DNA of 25,765 nucleotides from the NCBI GenBank assembly GCA_038210415.1, contig JBBQWS010000048.1, forward strand, positions 1 through 25,765, given 5' to 3'. This stretch comes from JBBQWS01 sp038210415. Lineage in GTDB: Bacteria; Actinomycetota; Actinomycetes; Prado026. The position numbers were made by a program, and so were the translations under genes. Below are positions 7,435 through 15,619 of the stretch, piece by piece (the first letter of the stretch is position 1; every line of letters starts with the position of its first letter). The notes beneath the pieces are model-generated. The model did no database searches, was not told the origin of the DNA, and worked only from the letters and a program-made list of their open reading frames with translations.

Positions 7435-8427
7435 ATGGCGAACAACATGTCTTTCATCGGCCGGGACATGGCCGTCGACCTCGGTACCGCCAACACGCTC
7501 GTGTACGTGCGTGGGCGAGGCATCGTGCTCAACGAACCGTCCGTGGTGGCGATCAACCAGAACACCGGCGGCATCCTCGCCGTCGGCGCCGAGGCCAAGC
7601 GCATGATCGGCCGCACCCCGGGCAACATCGTCGCAATCCGCCCGCTCAAGGACGGCGTGATCGCCGACTTCGACACCACCGAGCGGATGCTCCGCTACTT
7701 CATCCAGAAGGTCCACAAGCGTCGTCACTGGGCCAAGCCGCGCTTGGTCGTCTGCGTACCCTCCGGCATCACCGGGGTCGAGCAGCGCGCGGTGAAGGAC
7801 GCCGGGTACGCCGCCGGCGCCCGCAAGGTCTACATCATCGAGGAGCCCATGGCTGCGGCCATCGGGTCGGGCCTGCCCGTGCACGAGCCGACCGGCAACA
7901 TGGTCGTCGACATCGGTGGCGGCACCACCGAGGTCGCGGTGATCTCCCTCGGCGGCATCGTCACGGCCCAGAGCATCCGGGTCGGCGGCGACGAGCTCGA
8001 CAACGCGATCATCCAGTACGTCAAGAAGGAGTACTCGCTGCTGCTGGGCGAACGCACCGCCGAAGAGATCAAGATGGCCATCGGCTCGGCGTTCCCCATG
8101 CCCGACGAGCCGCACGCCGAGATCCGCGGCCGCGACCTCGTCACCGGCCTGCCGAAGACGATCGTGGTTTCCAGCGACGAGATCCGTAAGGCCGTCGAGG
8201 AGCCGGTCAACGCGGTCGTCGACGCCGTCAAGACAACGCTCGACAAGTGCCCGCCCGAGCTGTCCGGCGACATCATGGATCGCGGCATCGTCCTGACCGG
8301 TGGTGGCGCGATGCTCAAGGGGCTCGACGAGCGGCTGCGGCATGAGACCGGGATGCCCATCCATATCGCTGAGAACCCGCTCGAGTGTGTTGCGCTCGGT
8401 TCCGGCAAGTGCGTCGAGGAGTTCTAG
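7435..8427 (+). CDS. mreB: Rod shape-determining protein MreB
   Basis: Actin-like ATPase (330 residues as called) that polymerises on the inner face of the membrane and positions the elongation machinery. Phosphate-1 motif DLGTANT is at residues 15-21, phosphate-2 motif DIGGGTTEVAV begins at D159, and the adenosine motif is TGGGAMLKGLDE. The protein ends CVEEF like other actinobacterial MreBs. Two in-frame ATGs compete: 7435 (MANNMSF) and 7447 (MSFIGRD). Neither has a strong ribosome site, and related proteins as I remember them begin near MSFIGRD, so the N-terminus may be four residues shorter. First gene of mreBCD-mrdA-rodA. Confidence 0.97.
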   Translation: MANNMSFIGRDMAVDLGTANTLVYVRGRGIVLNEPSVVAINQNTGGILAVGAEAKRMIGRTPGNIVAIRPLKDGVIADFDTTERMLRYFIQKVHKRRHWAKPRLVVCVPSGITGVEQRAVKDAGYAAGARKVYIIEEPMAAAIGSGLPVHEPTGNMVVDIGGGTTEVAVISLGGIVTAQSIRVGGDELDNAIIQYVKKEYSLLLGERTAEEIKMAIGSAFPMPDEPHAEIRGRDLVTGLPKTIVVSSDEIRKAVEEPVNAVVDAVKTTLDKCPPELSGDIMDRGIVLTGGGAMLKGLDERLRHETGMPIHIAENPLECVALGSGKCVEEF

Positions 8428-8527
8428 GCTCTGCAGCAGGTCCTCATCTCCGAGCCGCGGCACTGACTGAGCGAGCTCCCCTCATCGGCGCATGCCGTGA
8501 CGTGCGTGGAAGGGGCAGGACCAAGCG

Positions 8528-9418
8528 ATGAGGGACAACGGCCGAACCAGGGTCATCCTCGTGGTCCTCCTGCTGGCCTCGTTGACGTTCATCGCCCTCG
8601 ACAGCCGCGCAACCACTGGCCCCGTGCAAGGCCTGCGGTCCGGGGTGGCCGCAGTATTCGCTCCCGTCCAGCGTGCGGTCTCCGGCGCCTTCCGACCGGT
8701 GCGCGACTTCTTCGGGGGACTGGGGCGCGACCAGCAGGCAGAGCTCGATCGGCTCAAGGCGCAGAACGACGCGCTGAAGGAGCAGGTCCGCACCGACGAC
8801 TACACCGCGACCAAGCTCGCCGAGTTCGACCGGCTGATGGGCACGGCCGGCCGGGGCGGTTACACGATCGTCGCGGCCAGGGTGATCTCGGTCGGGGCAG
8901 CGCAGACCTTCACGTGGACGGCGTTGATCGACGCCGGGACCCAGGACGGCCTCAAGGTCGGCATGACCGTGATCAACGGCGACGGGCTGGTAGGTCGGAT
9001 CAAGTCGACGACCGGCTCCACGGCTGTCGTGCTTCTCGCGATCGACCCGAAGTTCGCGGTCGGCATCCGGATGGAGAAGACGAACGAGATCGGGGCGGTG
9101 CAGGGGCACGGGTTCGACCCGATGACGCTGACGACGTTCGACCACCTCACGCCAGTGTCGATCGGGGACCGCCTGGTGACGGCCGGGTCCGACCTCTTCG
9201 CCGCCGGTGTCCCCATCGGCGAGGTTCTCAGCGTGCAGGCCAACGCGGGTGATGTCGCGCAGCGGGGCACGATCGCGCCGTACGTCGGCTTCACCTCGCT
9301 GGACCTGGTCGGCGTCATCGTGGTGCGGCCCCGCACAGACCCGCGTGATGCCGTTCTGCCGCCCAAGCCGTCCGCGAGCGCGTCCCCGTCCGCGAGCGCT
9401 TCCCCCTCGAAGTCGTGA
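8528..9418 (+). CDS. mreC: Rod shape-determining protein MreC
   Basis: 296-residue bitopic scaffold protein that links MreB to PBP2/RodA on the outer side of the membrane. A cytoplasmic RTR is followed by one membrane helix at about 9-25, a coiled-coil region at about 70-100 (DQQAELDRLKAQNDALKEQV) and the paired beta-barrel domain (GLKVGMTVINGDGLVGRI... to ...DLVGVIVV). The tail (about 278-296) is a Ser/Ala/Pro repeat. It starts 100 bp after mreB; AGGA sits 8 nt before the ATG, with a GGAAGGGG further up. The intervening 100 bp shows no clear promoter or gene. Confidence 0.95.
   Translation: MRDNGRTRVILVVLLLASLTFIALDSRATTGPVQGLRSGVAAVFAPVQRAVSGAFRPVRDFFGGLGRDQQAELDRLKAQNDALKEQVRTDDYTATKLAEFDRLMGTAGRGGYTIVAARVISVGAAQTFTWTALIDAGTQDGLKVGMTVINGDGLVGRIKSTTGSTAVVLLAIDPKFAVGIRMEKTNEIGAVQGHGFDPMTLTTFDHLTPVSIGDRLVTAGSDLFAAGVPIGEVLSVQANAGDVAQRGTIAPYVGFTSLDLVGVIVVRPRTDPRDAVLPPKPSASASPSASASPSKS
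9370..9405 (+). repeat. 18-bp direct repeat in the mreC 3' end
   Basis: Two 18-bp units (9370-9387 and 9388-9405) differing by one base encode the SASASP repeats of the MreC tail. Being a multiple of three, copy-number change would keep the frame. Confidence 0.8.
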
Positions 9419-9422
9419 CCGC

Positions 9423-9947
9423 GTGACTCTCGGGCGCGGCCTGCTGGTCGCGGTCCTGCTCGCAACGGCTGTGGTGCTGCAGACCGCTGTGCTTGCTCCG
9501 CTGCGGCTGCCCGGGGCCACCCCCGACCTGGTGCTGCTCGTGGTGGTAGCCCTGGCGCTCGTCCAGGGACCGACCGCTGGCATGGTGACCGGGTTCGCCG
9601 GGGGATTGCTCCTCGACACCGTTCCACCGGCGTCGGGGGCGCTGGGCCGATGGGCGCTGGTGCTCTGCCTGGTGGGCCTGCTCGCGGGCCGGCTGCGCGA
9701 TGCCGCCGAGCGGTCGGTGTTCCTGCCCATCGTGATCGTCGCGGGTTGCAGCGTCCTGGCCACAGTCGGCTACGCCGCCACCGGTCTGCTCCTGGGCGAC
9801 CCCGGGGTCACCGCCAGTGGGGTCGTGTCGGCGGTGCCGGCGGCCATGCTGTACGACGTACTGCTCAGCCCGTTCGTCGTGCCGGTGGTGATGCTGCTGG
9901 CCCGCCGGTTCGAGGTGAGCACGACCTACGCTCGGGGACGAAGGTGA
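9423..9947 (+). CDS. mreD: Rod shape-determining protein MreD
   Basis: 174-residue polytopic membrane protein of the elongasome, with about five hydrophobic segments. LRLPGATPDLVLLVVVALAL, GFAGGLLLDTVPPASGALGRWAL and the C-terminal YDVLLSPFVVPVVMLLARRFE are typical of actinobacterial MreD. The frame stays open upstream inside mreC, but that part is not MreD-like. GTG 9423, 4 bp after the mreC stop, gives the expected N-terminus (VTLGRGLLVAVLLA) and is chosen although no good ribosome site precedes it, suggesting translational coupling to mreC. Confidence 0.93.
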   Translation: MTLGRGLLVAVLLATAVVLQTAVLAPLRLPGATPDLVLLVVVALALVQGPTAGMVTGFAGGLLLDTVPPASGALGRWALVLCLVGLLAGRLRDAAERSVFLPIVIVAGCSVLATVGYAATGLLLGDPGVTASGVVSAVPAAMLYDVLLSPFVVPVVMLLARRFEVSTTYARGRR

Positions 9948-10035
9948 CGAGGGTCACGGGAACGCATCCGCGCGGCTGCTCGTCGCAACCGTGGGGGCTT
10001 TCCGCTGCCCGTCTCTCGATGTTGGAGCCTTACTC

Positions 10036-12351
10036 GTGACGGATCGCTCGCGCCTGCGCCTGGTGGTGCTGCAGGTGCTCGTGCTTTCGCTGCTGCTCAC
10101 CCTGCTCGGCCGGTTGTGGTTCCTGCAGATCCTCACCGGCGACCAGTACCAGTCCGAGGCGAGCAAGAACAGCGTCCGCAGTGTCGTCACCACCGCGGTG
10201 CGCGGCCAGATCCTCGACGACCAGGGCCGCTCGTTCGTCCGCAACCGGACGACTCTCGTCGTGACCCTCGACCGAACCGTCCTGGAGCGGATGAAGACCG
10301 CCAAGGAGATGGGCGTCCTGAACGCCCTCGGTCGGCGGCTGTCCACCAGGACGGCCAAGGTCACCGGTGAGGAGCTGCTCGGCCGGATCCAGCTCTGCGG
10401 CGAGAAGGGCGCTCCCAAGCCTCCGGTCTGCTGGAGCGGTTCGCCATTCCAGCCCATTCCCGTGGCCAAGGACGTCCCCCCGAGCGTGGCCCTCGGAATC
10501 ATGGAGCGCGGTGAGGACTTCCCGGGGGTCGCGGCCGACTTCGAGGCCATCCGGGAGTACCCCTACCCGAGCAAGGCCAACGCCGCGCACCTGCTCGGGT
10601 ACATCGGTCCGGCTAGCGGTGAGGAGGTCTCGGCGAGTCAGAGCACCGACCGCCCGCTCTACGCGTCGGACCAGGTCGGCAAGGCCGGCCTCGAGGCGGA
10701 GTACGACCAGTACCTTCGCGGAGCTCCCGGGGTGAAGAAGGTCGCGATCGACTACGGCGGTCGCGTCACCGGCACCGTCAGCGAGACCCCGGCCACCCCG
10801 GGCGACAACATCGTCACGAACATCGACGCCACGGTGCAGAAGGCGCTCGAGGACCAGCTGCTCGCCGCGATCGCCCGGGCCAGGGGCCAGTACGACAAGA
10901 ACACGCGCAAGAACTACGTCGCCGACTCGGCGTCCGGGATCATCCTGGACGTCAACACGGGTCGTGTGGTCGCGCTGGCCAGTGTCCCGACGTACGACCC
11001 GTCGATCTGGATCGGTGGCGCCACGGCCAAGGAGTACTCCTCGCTCACCTCGGACGCCTCCGGCCAGCCGTTGAGCTTCCGGGCGTTGGCCGGCCGTTAC
11101 GCGCCGGGCTCGACGTTCAAGGTGATCTCGGCGTCGGCGATGCTGGACCATGGCTACAGCACGGTCGGACCGTACGAGTGCCCGCCCTCGTACAACGTCG
11201 GGTCCAGCGTCTACGGCAACTTCGAGGGTGAGGCGTTCGGGAAGATCACGCTCAAGAAGGCGATCGAGGTCTCGTGCGACACCGTCTTCTACAAGGTGGC
11301 GTTCGGCCAGTGGATCGCCGACGGCGGTCTGAAACCGAGCCAGCCCAAGGACATCGTGGTCAACGAGGCGCTCGCCTGGGGCGTCGCCAAGAAGACCGGG
11401 ATCGACCTGCCGGCCGAGGCCACCGGCAGCATCCTGACCCGCAAGGACCGCTACGACACTTGGGTTGCGAACCGCGCCACCTACTGCTCGCGGGCTCAGA
11501 ACGGGTACCCGGAGATCGCCAAGACCGACCGCAACCGGGCGCTCCAGCTGCAGGCGTTCGCTCGCGACAACTGCGCGCCGAGCGGTGGCGCCTACAAGGC
11601 CGGTGACGCGGTCAACTTCATCATCGGCCAGGGCGACACGCTGTTCACGCCGATCAAGATGGCCCAGCTGTACGCCGCCATCGCAAACGGCGGGACGCTC
11701 TGGCAGCCGCAGGTCGCCAAGGCCGTCCTCGGACCGGACGGCTCCCTGGTCAAGCGGTTCACCCCGAAGTCCGAGGGCAGGCTGCCGATCTCGGCGAGCA
11801 CCTTGGCGTTCCTGCAGGACGCCTTGCCCGGTGTCACGACCGACGGCACGGGCCGGTACCCGTTCAGGGGGTTCCCGCTGGCCCAGGTGCCGATCGCGGC
11901 GAAGACCGGAACCGCCGAGGTGCTGGGCAAGCAGACCACCGGCTGGTTCGCGTCGTACGGCCCGGCCAACGCGGCCAAGGGTGCGCCGAAGTACGCGATC
12001 GTCATGATGGTGTCGCAGGGTGGCACCGGCGCGCTCACGTCGGGGCAGTCGGTCAACGATCTGTACCGCGCCTTGCTCGGCATCAAGGGCGCGTCGGTCC
12101 CGAACCCCAAGCTGTCGATCCTGTCGGGCGGCGTGCTGCCGGTCGGGCTGCCGGTATTCGCTTACGACGGCCGGATCCTGCCGCCCGGTTCCAAGGCCCC
12201 GGTGCCGCCGGTCAGGACGCTCGGGCCGTCGGGTTCGAGCAGCCCGTCCGGTCCGGGGCCCTCGGGCTCGAGCCCCGCGGTGGCGGAGCCGGCCATCGGC
12301 GCAGCTCTCGGGTTTGGCTCGGCCCGGCGCTCGCGGGCGAGTCCGCTGTGA
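10036..12351 (+). CDS. mrdA: Peptidoglycan transpeptidase, penicillin-binding protein 2
   Basis: 771-residue class B PBP that cross-links peptidoglycan during lateral growth as the partner of RodA. One N-terminal membrane helix (about 8-26) is followed by the dimerisation/pedestal domain (GQILDDQGRSF...). The transpeptidase domain has STFK with nucleophile S359, S413-C-D as the SxD motif and K623-T-G-T. Cysteines C121/C132 and C484/C513 lie in outside loops and could form two disulfides. Residues from about 720 onward form a Pro/Ser/Gly-rich tail. GTG 10036 is chosen because GGAG lies 8 nt upstream and the helix then starts correctly; the open frame extends to 9991 without family resemblance. 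The stop overlaps the rodA start (GTGA). Confidence 0.96.
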   Translation: MTDRSRLRLVVLQVLVLSLLLTLLGRLWFLQILTGDQYQSEASKNSVRSVVTTAVRGQILDDQGRSFVRNRTTLVVTLDRTVLERMKTAKEMGVLNALGRRLSTRTAKVTGEELLGRIQLCGEKGAPKPPVCWSGSPFQPIPVAKDVPPSVALGIMERGEDFPGVAADFEAIREYPYPSKANAAHLLGYIGPASGEEVSASQSTDRPLYASDQVGKAGLEAEYDQYLRGAPGVKKVAIDYGGRVTGTVSETPATPGDNIVTNIDATVQKALEDQLLAAIARARGQYDKNTRKNYVADSASGIILDVNTGRVVALASVPTYDPSIWIGGATAKEYSSLTSDASGQPLSFRALAGRYAPGSTFKVISASAMLDHGYSTVGPYECPPSYNVGSSVYGNFEGEAFGKITLKKAIEVSCDTVFYKVAFGQWIADGGLKPSQPKDIVVNEALAWGVAKKTGIDLPAEATGSILTRKDRYDTWVANRATYCSRAQNGYPEIAKTDRNRALQLQAFARDNCAPSGGAYKAGDAVNFIIGQGDTLFTPIKMAQLYAAIANGGTLWQPQVAKAVLGPDGSLVKRFTPKSEGRLPISASTLAFLQDALPGVTTDGTGRYPFRGFPLAQVPIAAKTGTAEVLGKQTTGWFASYGPANAAKGAPKYAIVMMVSQGGTGALTSGQSVNDLYRALLGIKGASVPNPKLSILSGGVLPVGLPVFAYDGRILPPGSKAPVPPVRTLGPSGSSSPSGPGPSGSSPAVAEPAIGAALGFGSARRSRASPL

Positions 12352-13541
12352 CCTCCGGCTACCCCTCGGCCGCGACCGGCCTGGGCAGTCGCGGTCGATC
12401 CTTGGCGTCCCGGGCCATCGACCGCGAGTCGGTCCTGCGTCGGCTCGACTGGGTGCTGGTCGTCGCGTCGATGGCGCTGCTCGCGATCGGCACGATGCTG
12501 GTCTGGTCTGCGACCAAGCAGAAGGAGCTCGACCTCGGGCACGACCCCCAGGGCTTCCTCCGCAAGCATCTGATCAACATCTCGCTGGGCCTCGTGCTGG
12601 GCGCGATGACGGCGCTGTTCGACTACCGCTCGCTGCGCGCGTACGCACCGTTCGTGTACGTGGCGTCCGTGCTGGGTCTGATCGCCGTGCTGGCGCCGGG
12701 GATCGGGTCGACGATCAACGGTGCCCACTCGTGGATCCAGCTGCCGGCCGGCTTCTCGATCCAGCCGTCGGAGTTCGCGAAGGTCGCGCTGTGCGTCGCC
12801 CTGCCGATGCTGCTCGCCGAGCGTCGCGACGCCGAGACCGAGCCGAGGCTCAAGGACGTCGGCACCGCCCTCGGCGTCGCCCTCGTCCCGATCACGCTGA
12901 TCATGCTGCAGCCCGACCTGGGGACCACGATCGTGATCGGCGTCATCATCCTCGGCGTCCTCGCGGTGGCCAGCACGCCTTCCCGGTGGATCGTCAGCCT
13001 GCTGCTGCTCGGTAGTGCCGGTGCCGGGATGGCGATCAAGCTGGGGGTGCTCAAGGACTACCAGGTGAACCGTTTCGCTGCGTTCGCGAACCCCGACCTC
13101 GACCCGCAGGGCGCCGGCTACAACGTCCGGCAGGCCACGATCGCGATCGGCTCGGGTCGGCTGTCCGGCACCGGCTTGTTCAAGGGCAGCCAGACCAACG
13201 GGAAATTCGTCCCGGAGCAGCAGACCGACTTCGTGTTCACCGTGGCGGGTGAGGAGCTCGGCTTTGTCGGGGCCGGTCTGATCATCGTCTTGCTGGGCGT
13301 CGTGCTCTGGCGGGCGATGCGCATCGCGGTGCGGGCCGAGGACCTGTTCGGCACCTTGATGGCCACCGGGATCGTGTGCTGGTTCACCTTCCAGGCGTTC
13401 GAGAACATCGGGATGACGCTCGGGATCATGCCGGTGACCGGCGTCCCGCTGCCCCTGGTGTCGTACGGCGGGTCGTCGATGTTCGCGACGATGATGGCGC
13501 TCGGGCTGCTTCAGAACGTCCACATGCGCCGCTCCTCCTGA
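12348..13541 (+). CDS. rodA: SEDS-family peptidoglycan glycosyltransferase RodA
   Basis: 397-residue integral membrane protein with about ten helices that polymerises lipid II into glycan strands with PBP2. Signatures include SWIQLPAGFSIQPSEFAK, the extracellular loop FVPEQQTDFVFTVAGEELGF and GIMPVTGVPLPLVSYGGSS. D294 in QQTD corresponds to the aspartate essential for SEDS polymerases. A cytoplasmic tail of about 35 residues precedes the first helix. The GTG start overlaps the mrdA stop by 4 bp, so the two partners are translationally coupled. A long hairpin element begins 6 nt past the stop. Confidence 0.97.
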   Translation: MTSGYPSAATGLGSRGRSLASRAIDRESVLRRLDWVLVVASMALLAIGTMLVWSATKQKELDLGHDPQGFLRKHLINISLGLVLGAMTALFDYRSLRAYAPFVYVASVLGLIAVLAPGIGSTINGAHSWIQLPAGFSIQPSEFAKVALCVALPMLLAERRDAETEPRLKDVGTALGVALVPITLIMLQPDLGTTIVIGVIILGVLAVASTPSRWIVSLLLLGSAGAGMAIKLGVLKDYQVNRFAAFANPDLDPQGAGYNVRQATIAIGSGRLSGTGLFKGSQTNGKFVPEQQTDFVFTVAGEELGFVGAGLIIVLLGVVLWRAMRIAVRAEDLFGTLMATGIVCWFTFQAFENIGMTLGIMPVTGVPLPLVSYGGSSMFATMMALGLLQNVHMRRSS

Positions 13542-13546
13542 CCCCC

Positions 13547-13630
13547 CCTTTTCTTGTGTTGATCTTGAGCATTGCGTGGGTGACACGCCGAAGGCGGCCC
13601 TGCGATGCTCAAGATCAACATGGGGGAAGG
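13547..13630 (+). repeat. 84-nt long hairpin element after rodA with perfect 16-bp core
   Basis: Core arms TGTTGATCTTGAGCAT (13557-13572) and its exact complement (13605-13620). As plus-strand RNA the stem continues outward for 10 pairs (13547-13556 with 13621-13630) and inward for 4 (13573-13576 with 13601-13604), counting seven G.U pairs: about 30 uninterrupted pairs. A small CGCC-GAA-GGCG hairpin (13586-13596) caps it. No T-run follows on either strand, so it is not a classic intrinsic terminator. It could still end or stabilise the rodA mRNA, or be a dispersed palindromic repeat. Confidence 0.85.
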
Positions 13631-13650
13631 CCGGATGGCGGGGGCACGGG

Positions 13651-13656
13651 TAGCCT
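13651..13656 (+). promoter_or_regulatory. Candidate -10 box for the radical SAM gene
   Basis: TAGCCT followed by 7 nt and ATG 13664, with no ribosome site between: the same leaderless-type geometry as at folC and valS. Confidence 0.5.
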
Positions 13657-13663
13657 GGTCCGC

Positions 13664-15619
13664 ATGCCAGTCGACAGCGTCTTCCCCCGGCTCGAGGCAT
13701 TGCTCCCGTTCGTGCAGAAGCCGATCCAGTACGTCGGCGGCGAGCTCAACGCGACGATCAAGGACTGGGACGCCTGCGACGTGCGCTGGTGCCTGATGTA
13801 TCCCGACGCGTACGAAGTCGGCCTGCCCAACCAGGGCGTCCAGATCCTGTACGAGGTGCTCAACGAGCAGTCGGGCGTGCTGGCCGAGCGTACGTACTCC
13901 GTCTGGCCCGACCTCGAGGCGCTGATGCGAACCCACGGAGTGCCGCAGTTCACGGTCGACGCCCACCGCCCCGTCGGCGCCTTCGACGTGCTGGGCCTGA
14001 GCTTCTCGACCGAGCTGGGCTACACCAACATGCTGACGGCGCTCGACCTCGCCGGGATCCCGTTGCTCGCTGCCGATCGCACGGACGAGCACCCGCTGGT
14101 GATCGCAGGGGGCCATGCCGCGTTCAACCCGGAGCCGATCGCCGACTTCATCGACGCAGCGATCGTCGGAGACGGCGAGCAGGCCGTGCTCACCGCCACC
14201 ATGCTGATCCGAGCCTGGAAGGCCGAGGGCCGACCCGGTGGGCGCCGCGAGCTCTTGCTGCGGCTGGCCAGGACGGGCGGCGTCTACGTCCCGGCGTTCT
14301 ACGACGTCGACTACCTACCGGACGGACGGATCCGGCGGGTCGTCCCCGCGGCGCCAGGAGTGCCGTGGCGGGTGAGCAAGCACACCGTGATGGACCTCGA
14401 CGAGTGGCCATTCCCCAAGACGCCGCTGGTGCCGCTGGCCGAGACCGTCCACGAGCGGATGAGCGTCGAGATCTTCCGTGGCTGTACTCGCGGCTGCCGA
14501 TTCTGCCAGGCCGGCATGATCACCCGCCCCGTGCGCGAGCGGTCGATCACCGGCATCGGTCAGATGGTCGACGCGGGGCTCAAGGCGACCGGCTTCGAGG
14601 AAGTCGGCCTGCTGTCGCTCTCGAGCGCCGACCACTCCGAGATCGCCCCGCTCGCCAAGGGTCTCGCGGACCGGTACGAAGGCACCAACACCGGTCTTTC
14701 ACTGCCGTCCACCCGGGTCGACGCGTTCAACATCGACCTCGCCAACGAACTGTCGCGCAACGGCCGTCGCTCCGGGCTGACGTTCGCTCCCGAGGGCGGC
14801 AGCGAGCGGATGCGCAAGGTGATCAACAAGATGGTCACCGAGCAGGACCTCATCAACACGGTGACCGCGGCGTATGGCGCAGGGTGGCGCCAGGTCAAGC
14901 TGTACTTCATGTGCGGCCTGCCGACCGAGACCGACGAGGACGTGCTGCAGATCGCCGAGCTGGCGCGCGAGGTCATCCGCACCGGCCGCAAGGTCACCGG
15001 CACCCGCGACATCAAGTGCACCGTCTCGATCGGGGGTTTCGTACCCAAGCCGCACACGCCGTTCCAGTGGGCGGCCCAGCTCGACGCCGAGACCACGGAC
15101 GCGCGTCTGGCCAAGCTCCGCGACGCGATCCGGAACGACCGCGAGGTCGGCAAGTCGATCGGGTTCCGGTACCACGACGGAAAGCCGGGCATCGTCGAGG
15201 GCCTGCTGTCGCGGGGTGACCGCAGGGTCGGCGCGGTCATCCGCGCGGTGTGGGCCGACGGTGGCCGGTTCGACGGCTGGAGCGAGCACTTCTCGTACGA
15301 CCGCTGGATGGCCGGCGCTGAGACGGGGCTGGCCGGCACGGGCGTCGACGTCGACTGGTTCACGACCCGCGAGCGCGAGTTCTCCGAGGTGCTTCCTTGG
15401 GACCACATCGACTCCGGCCTCGACAAGGACTGGTTGTGGGAGGACTGGCAGGACTCCGTCCGCGAGGTCGAGGTCGAGGACTGCCGCTGGACCCCGTGCT
15501 ACGACTGCGGCGTGTGCCCCCAGCTCGACACGCAGATCCAGATCGGTCCGACCGGGGTGACGATGCTCCCTCTCGAGGTGGTTTCCCGGCCGGTCGTGCT
15601 CACCGAGGTCGACGCGTGA
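13664..15619 (+). CDS. B12-binding-domain radical SAM protein, TIGR03960-type
   Basis: 651 residues, substrate unknown. Residues 1-240 resemble the cobalamin-binding-like N-terminal domain of this family. The radical SAM core carries C274-x3-C278-x2-C281 (in FRGCTRGCRFCQAG) for the SAM-binding [4Fe-4S] cluster, followed by LSLSSADHSEI and LTFAPEGGSERMRKVINK. A C-terminal region ends with four more cysteines (C607, C612, C615, C618), possibly a second metal site. The frame is open back to 13376 through rodA and the hairpin, but the protein family starts at MPVDSVFPRLEALLPFVQKP, so ATG 13664 is used. In many bacteria this protein is fused to or next to a DUF2344 domain and lies near rne/rng and rplU-rpmA, as here. 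It overlaps the next gene by 4 bp. Confidence 0.92.
   Translation: MPVDSVFPRLEALLPFVQKPIQYVGGELNATIKDWDACDVRWCLMYPDAYEVGLPNQGVQILYEVLNEQSGVLAERTYSVWPDLEALMRTHGVPQFTVDAHRPVGAFDVLGLSFSTELGYTNMLTALDLAGIPLLAADRTDEHPLVIAGGHAAFNPEPIADFIDAAIVGDGEQAVLTATMLIRAWKAEGRPGGRRELLLRLARTGGVYVPAFYDVDYLPDGRIRRVVPAAPGVPWRVSKHTVMDLDEWPFPKTPLVPLAETVHERMSVEIFRGCTRGCRFCQAGMITRPVRERSITGIGQMVDAGLKATGFEEVGLLSLSSADHSEIAPLAKGLADRYEGTNTGLSLPSTRVDAFNIDLANELSRNGRRSGLTFAPEGGSERMRKVINKMVTEQDLINTVTAAYGAGWRQVKLYFMCGLPTETDEDVLQIAELAREVIRTGRKVTGTRDIKCTVSIGGFVPKPHTPFQWAAQLDAETTDARLAKLRDAIRNDREVGKSIGFRYHDGKPGIVEGLLSRGDRRVGAVIRAVWADGGRFDGWSEHFSYDRWMAGAETGLAGTGVDVDWFTTREREFSEVLPWDHIDSGLDKDWLWEDWQDSVREVEVEDCRWTPCYDCGVCPQLDTQIQIGPTGVTMLPLEVVSRPVVLTEVDA

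Noticed and set aside
13547..13630. Classic Rho-independent terminator after rodA
   Set aside because: The hairpin is much longer than usual and has no T-run on the 3' side of either strand, so I list it as a repeat/RNA structure rather than an intrinsic terminator.
13376..13663. Upstream extension of the radical SAM reading frame
   Set aside because: It runs through rodA and the hairpin in another frame and has no family similarity; the conserved protein starts at MPVDSVF.
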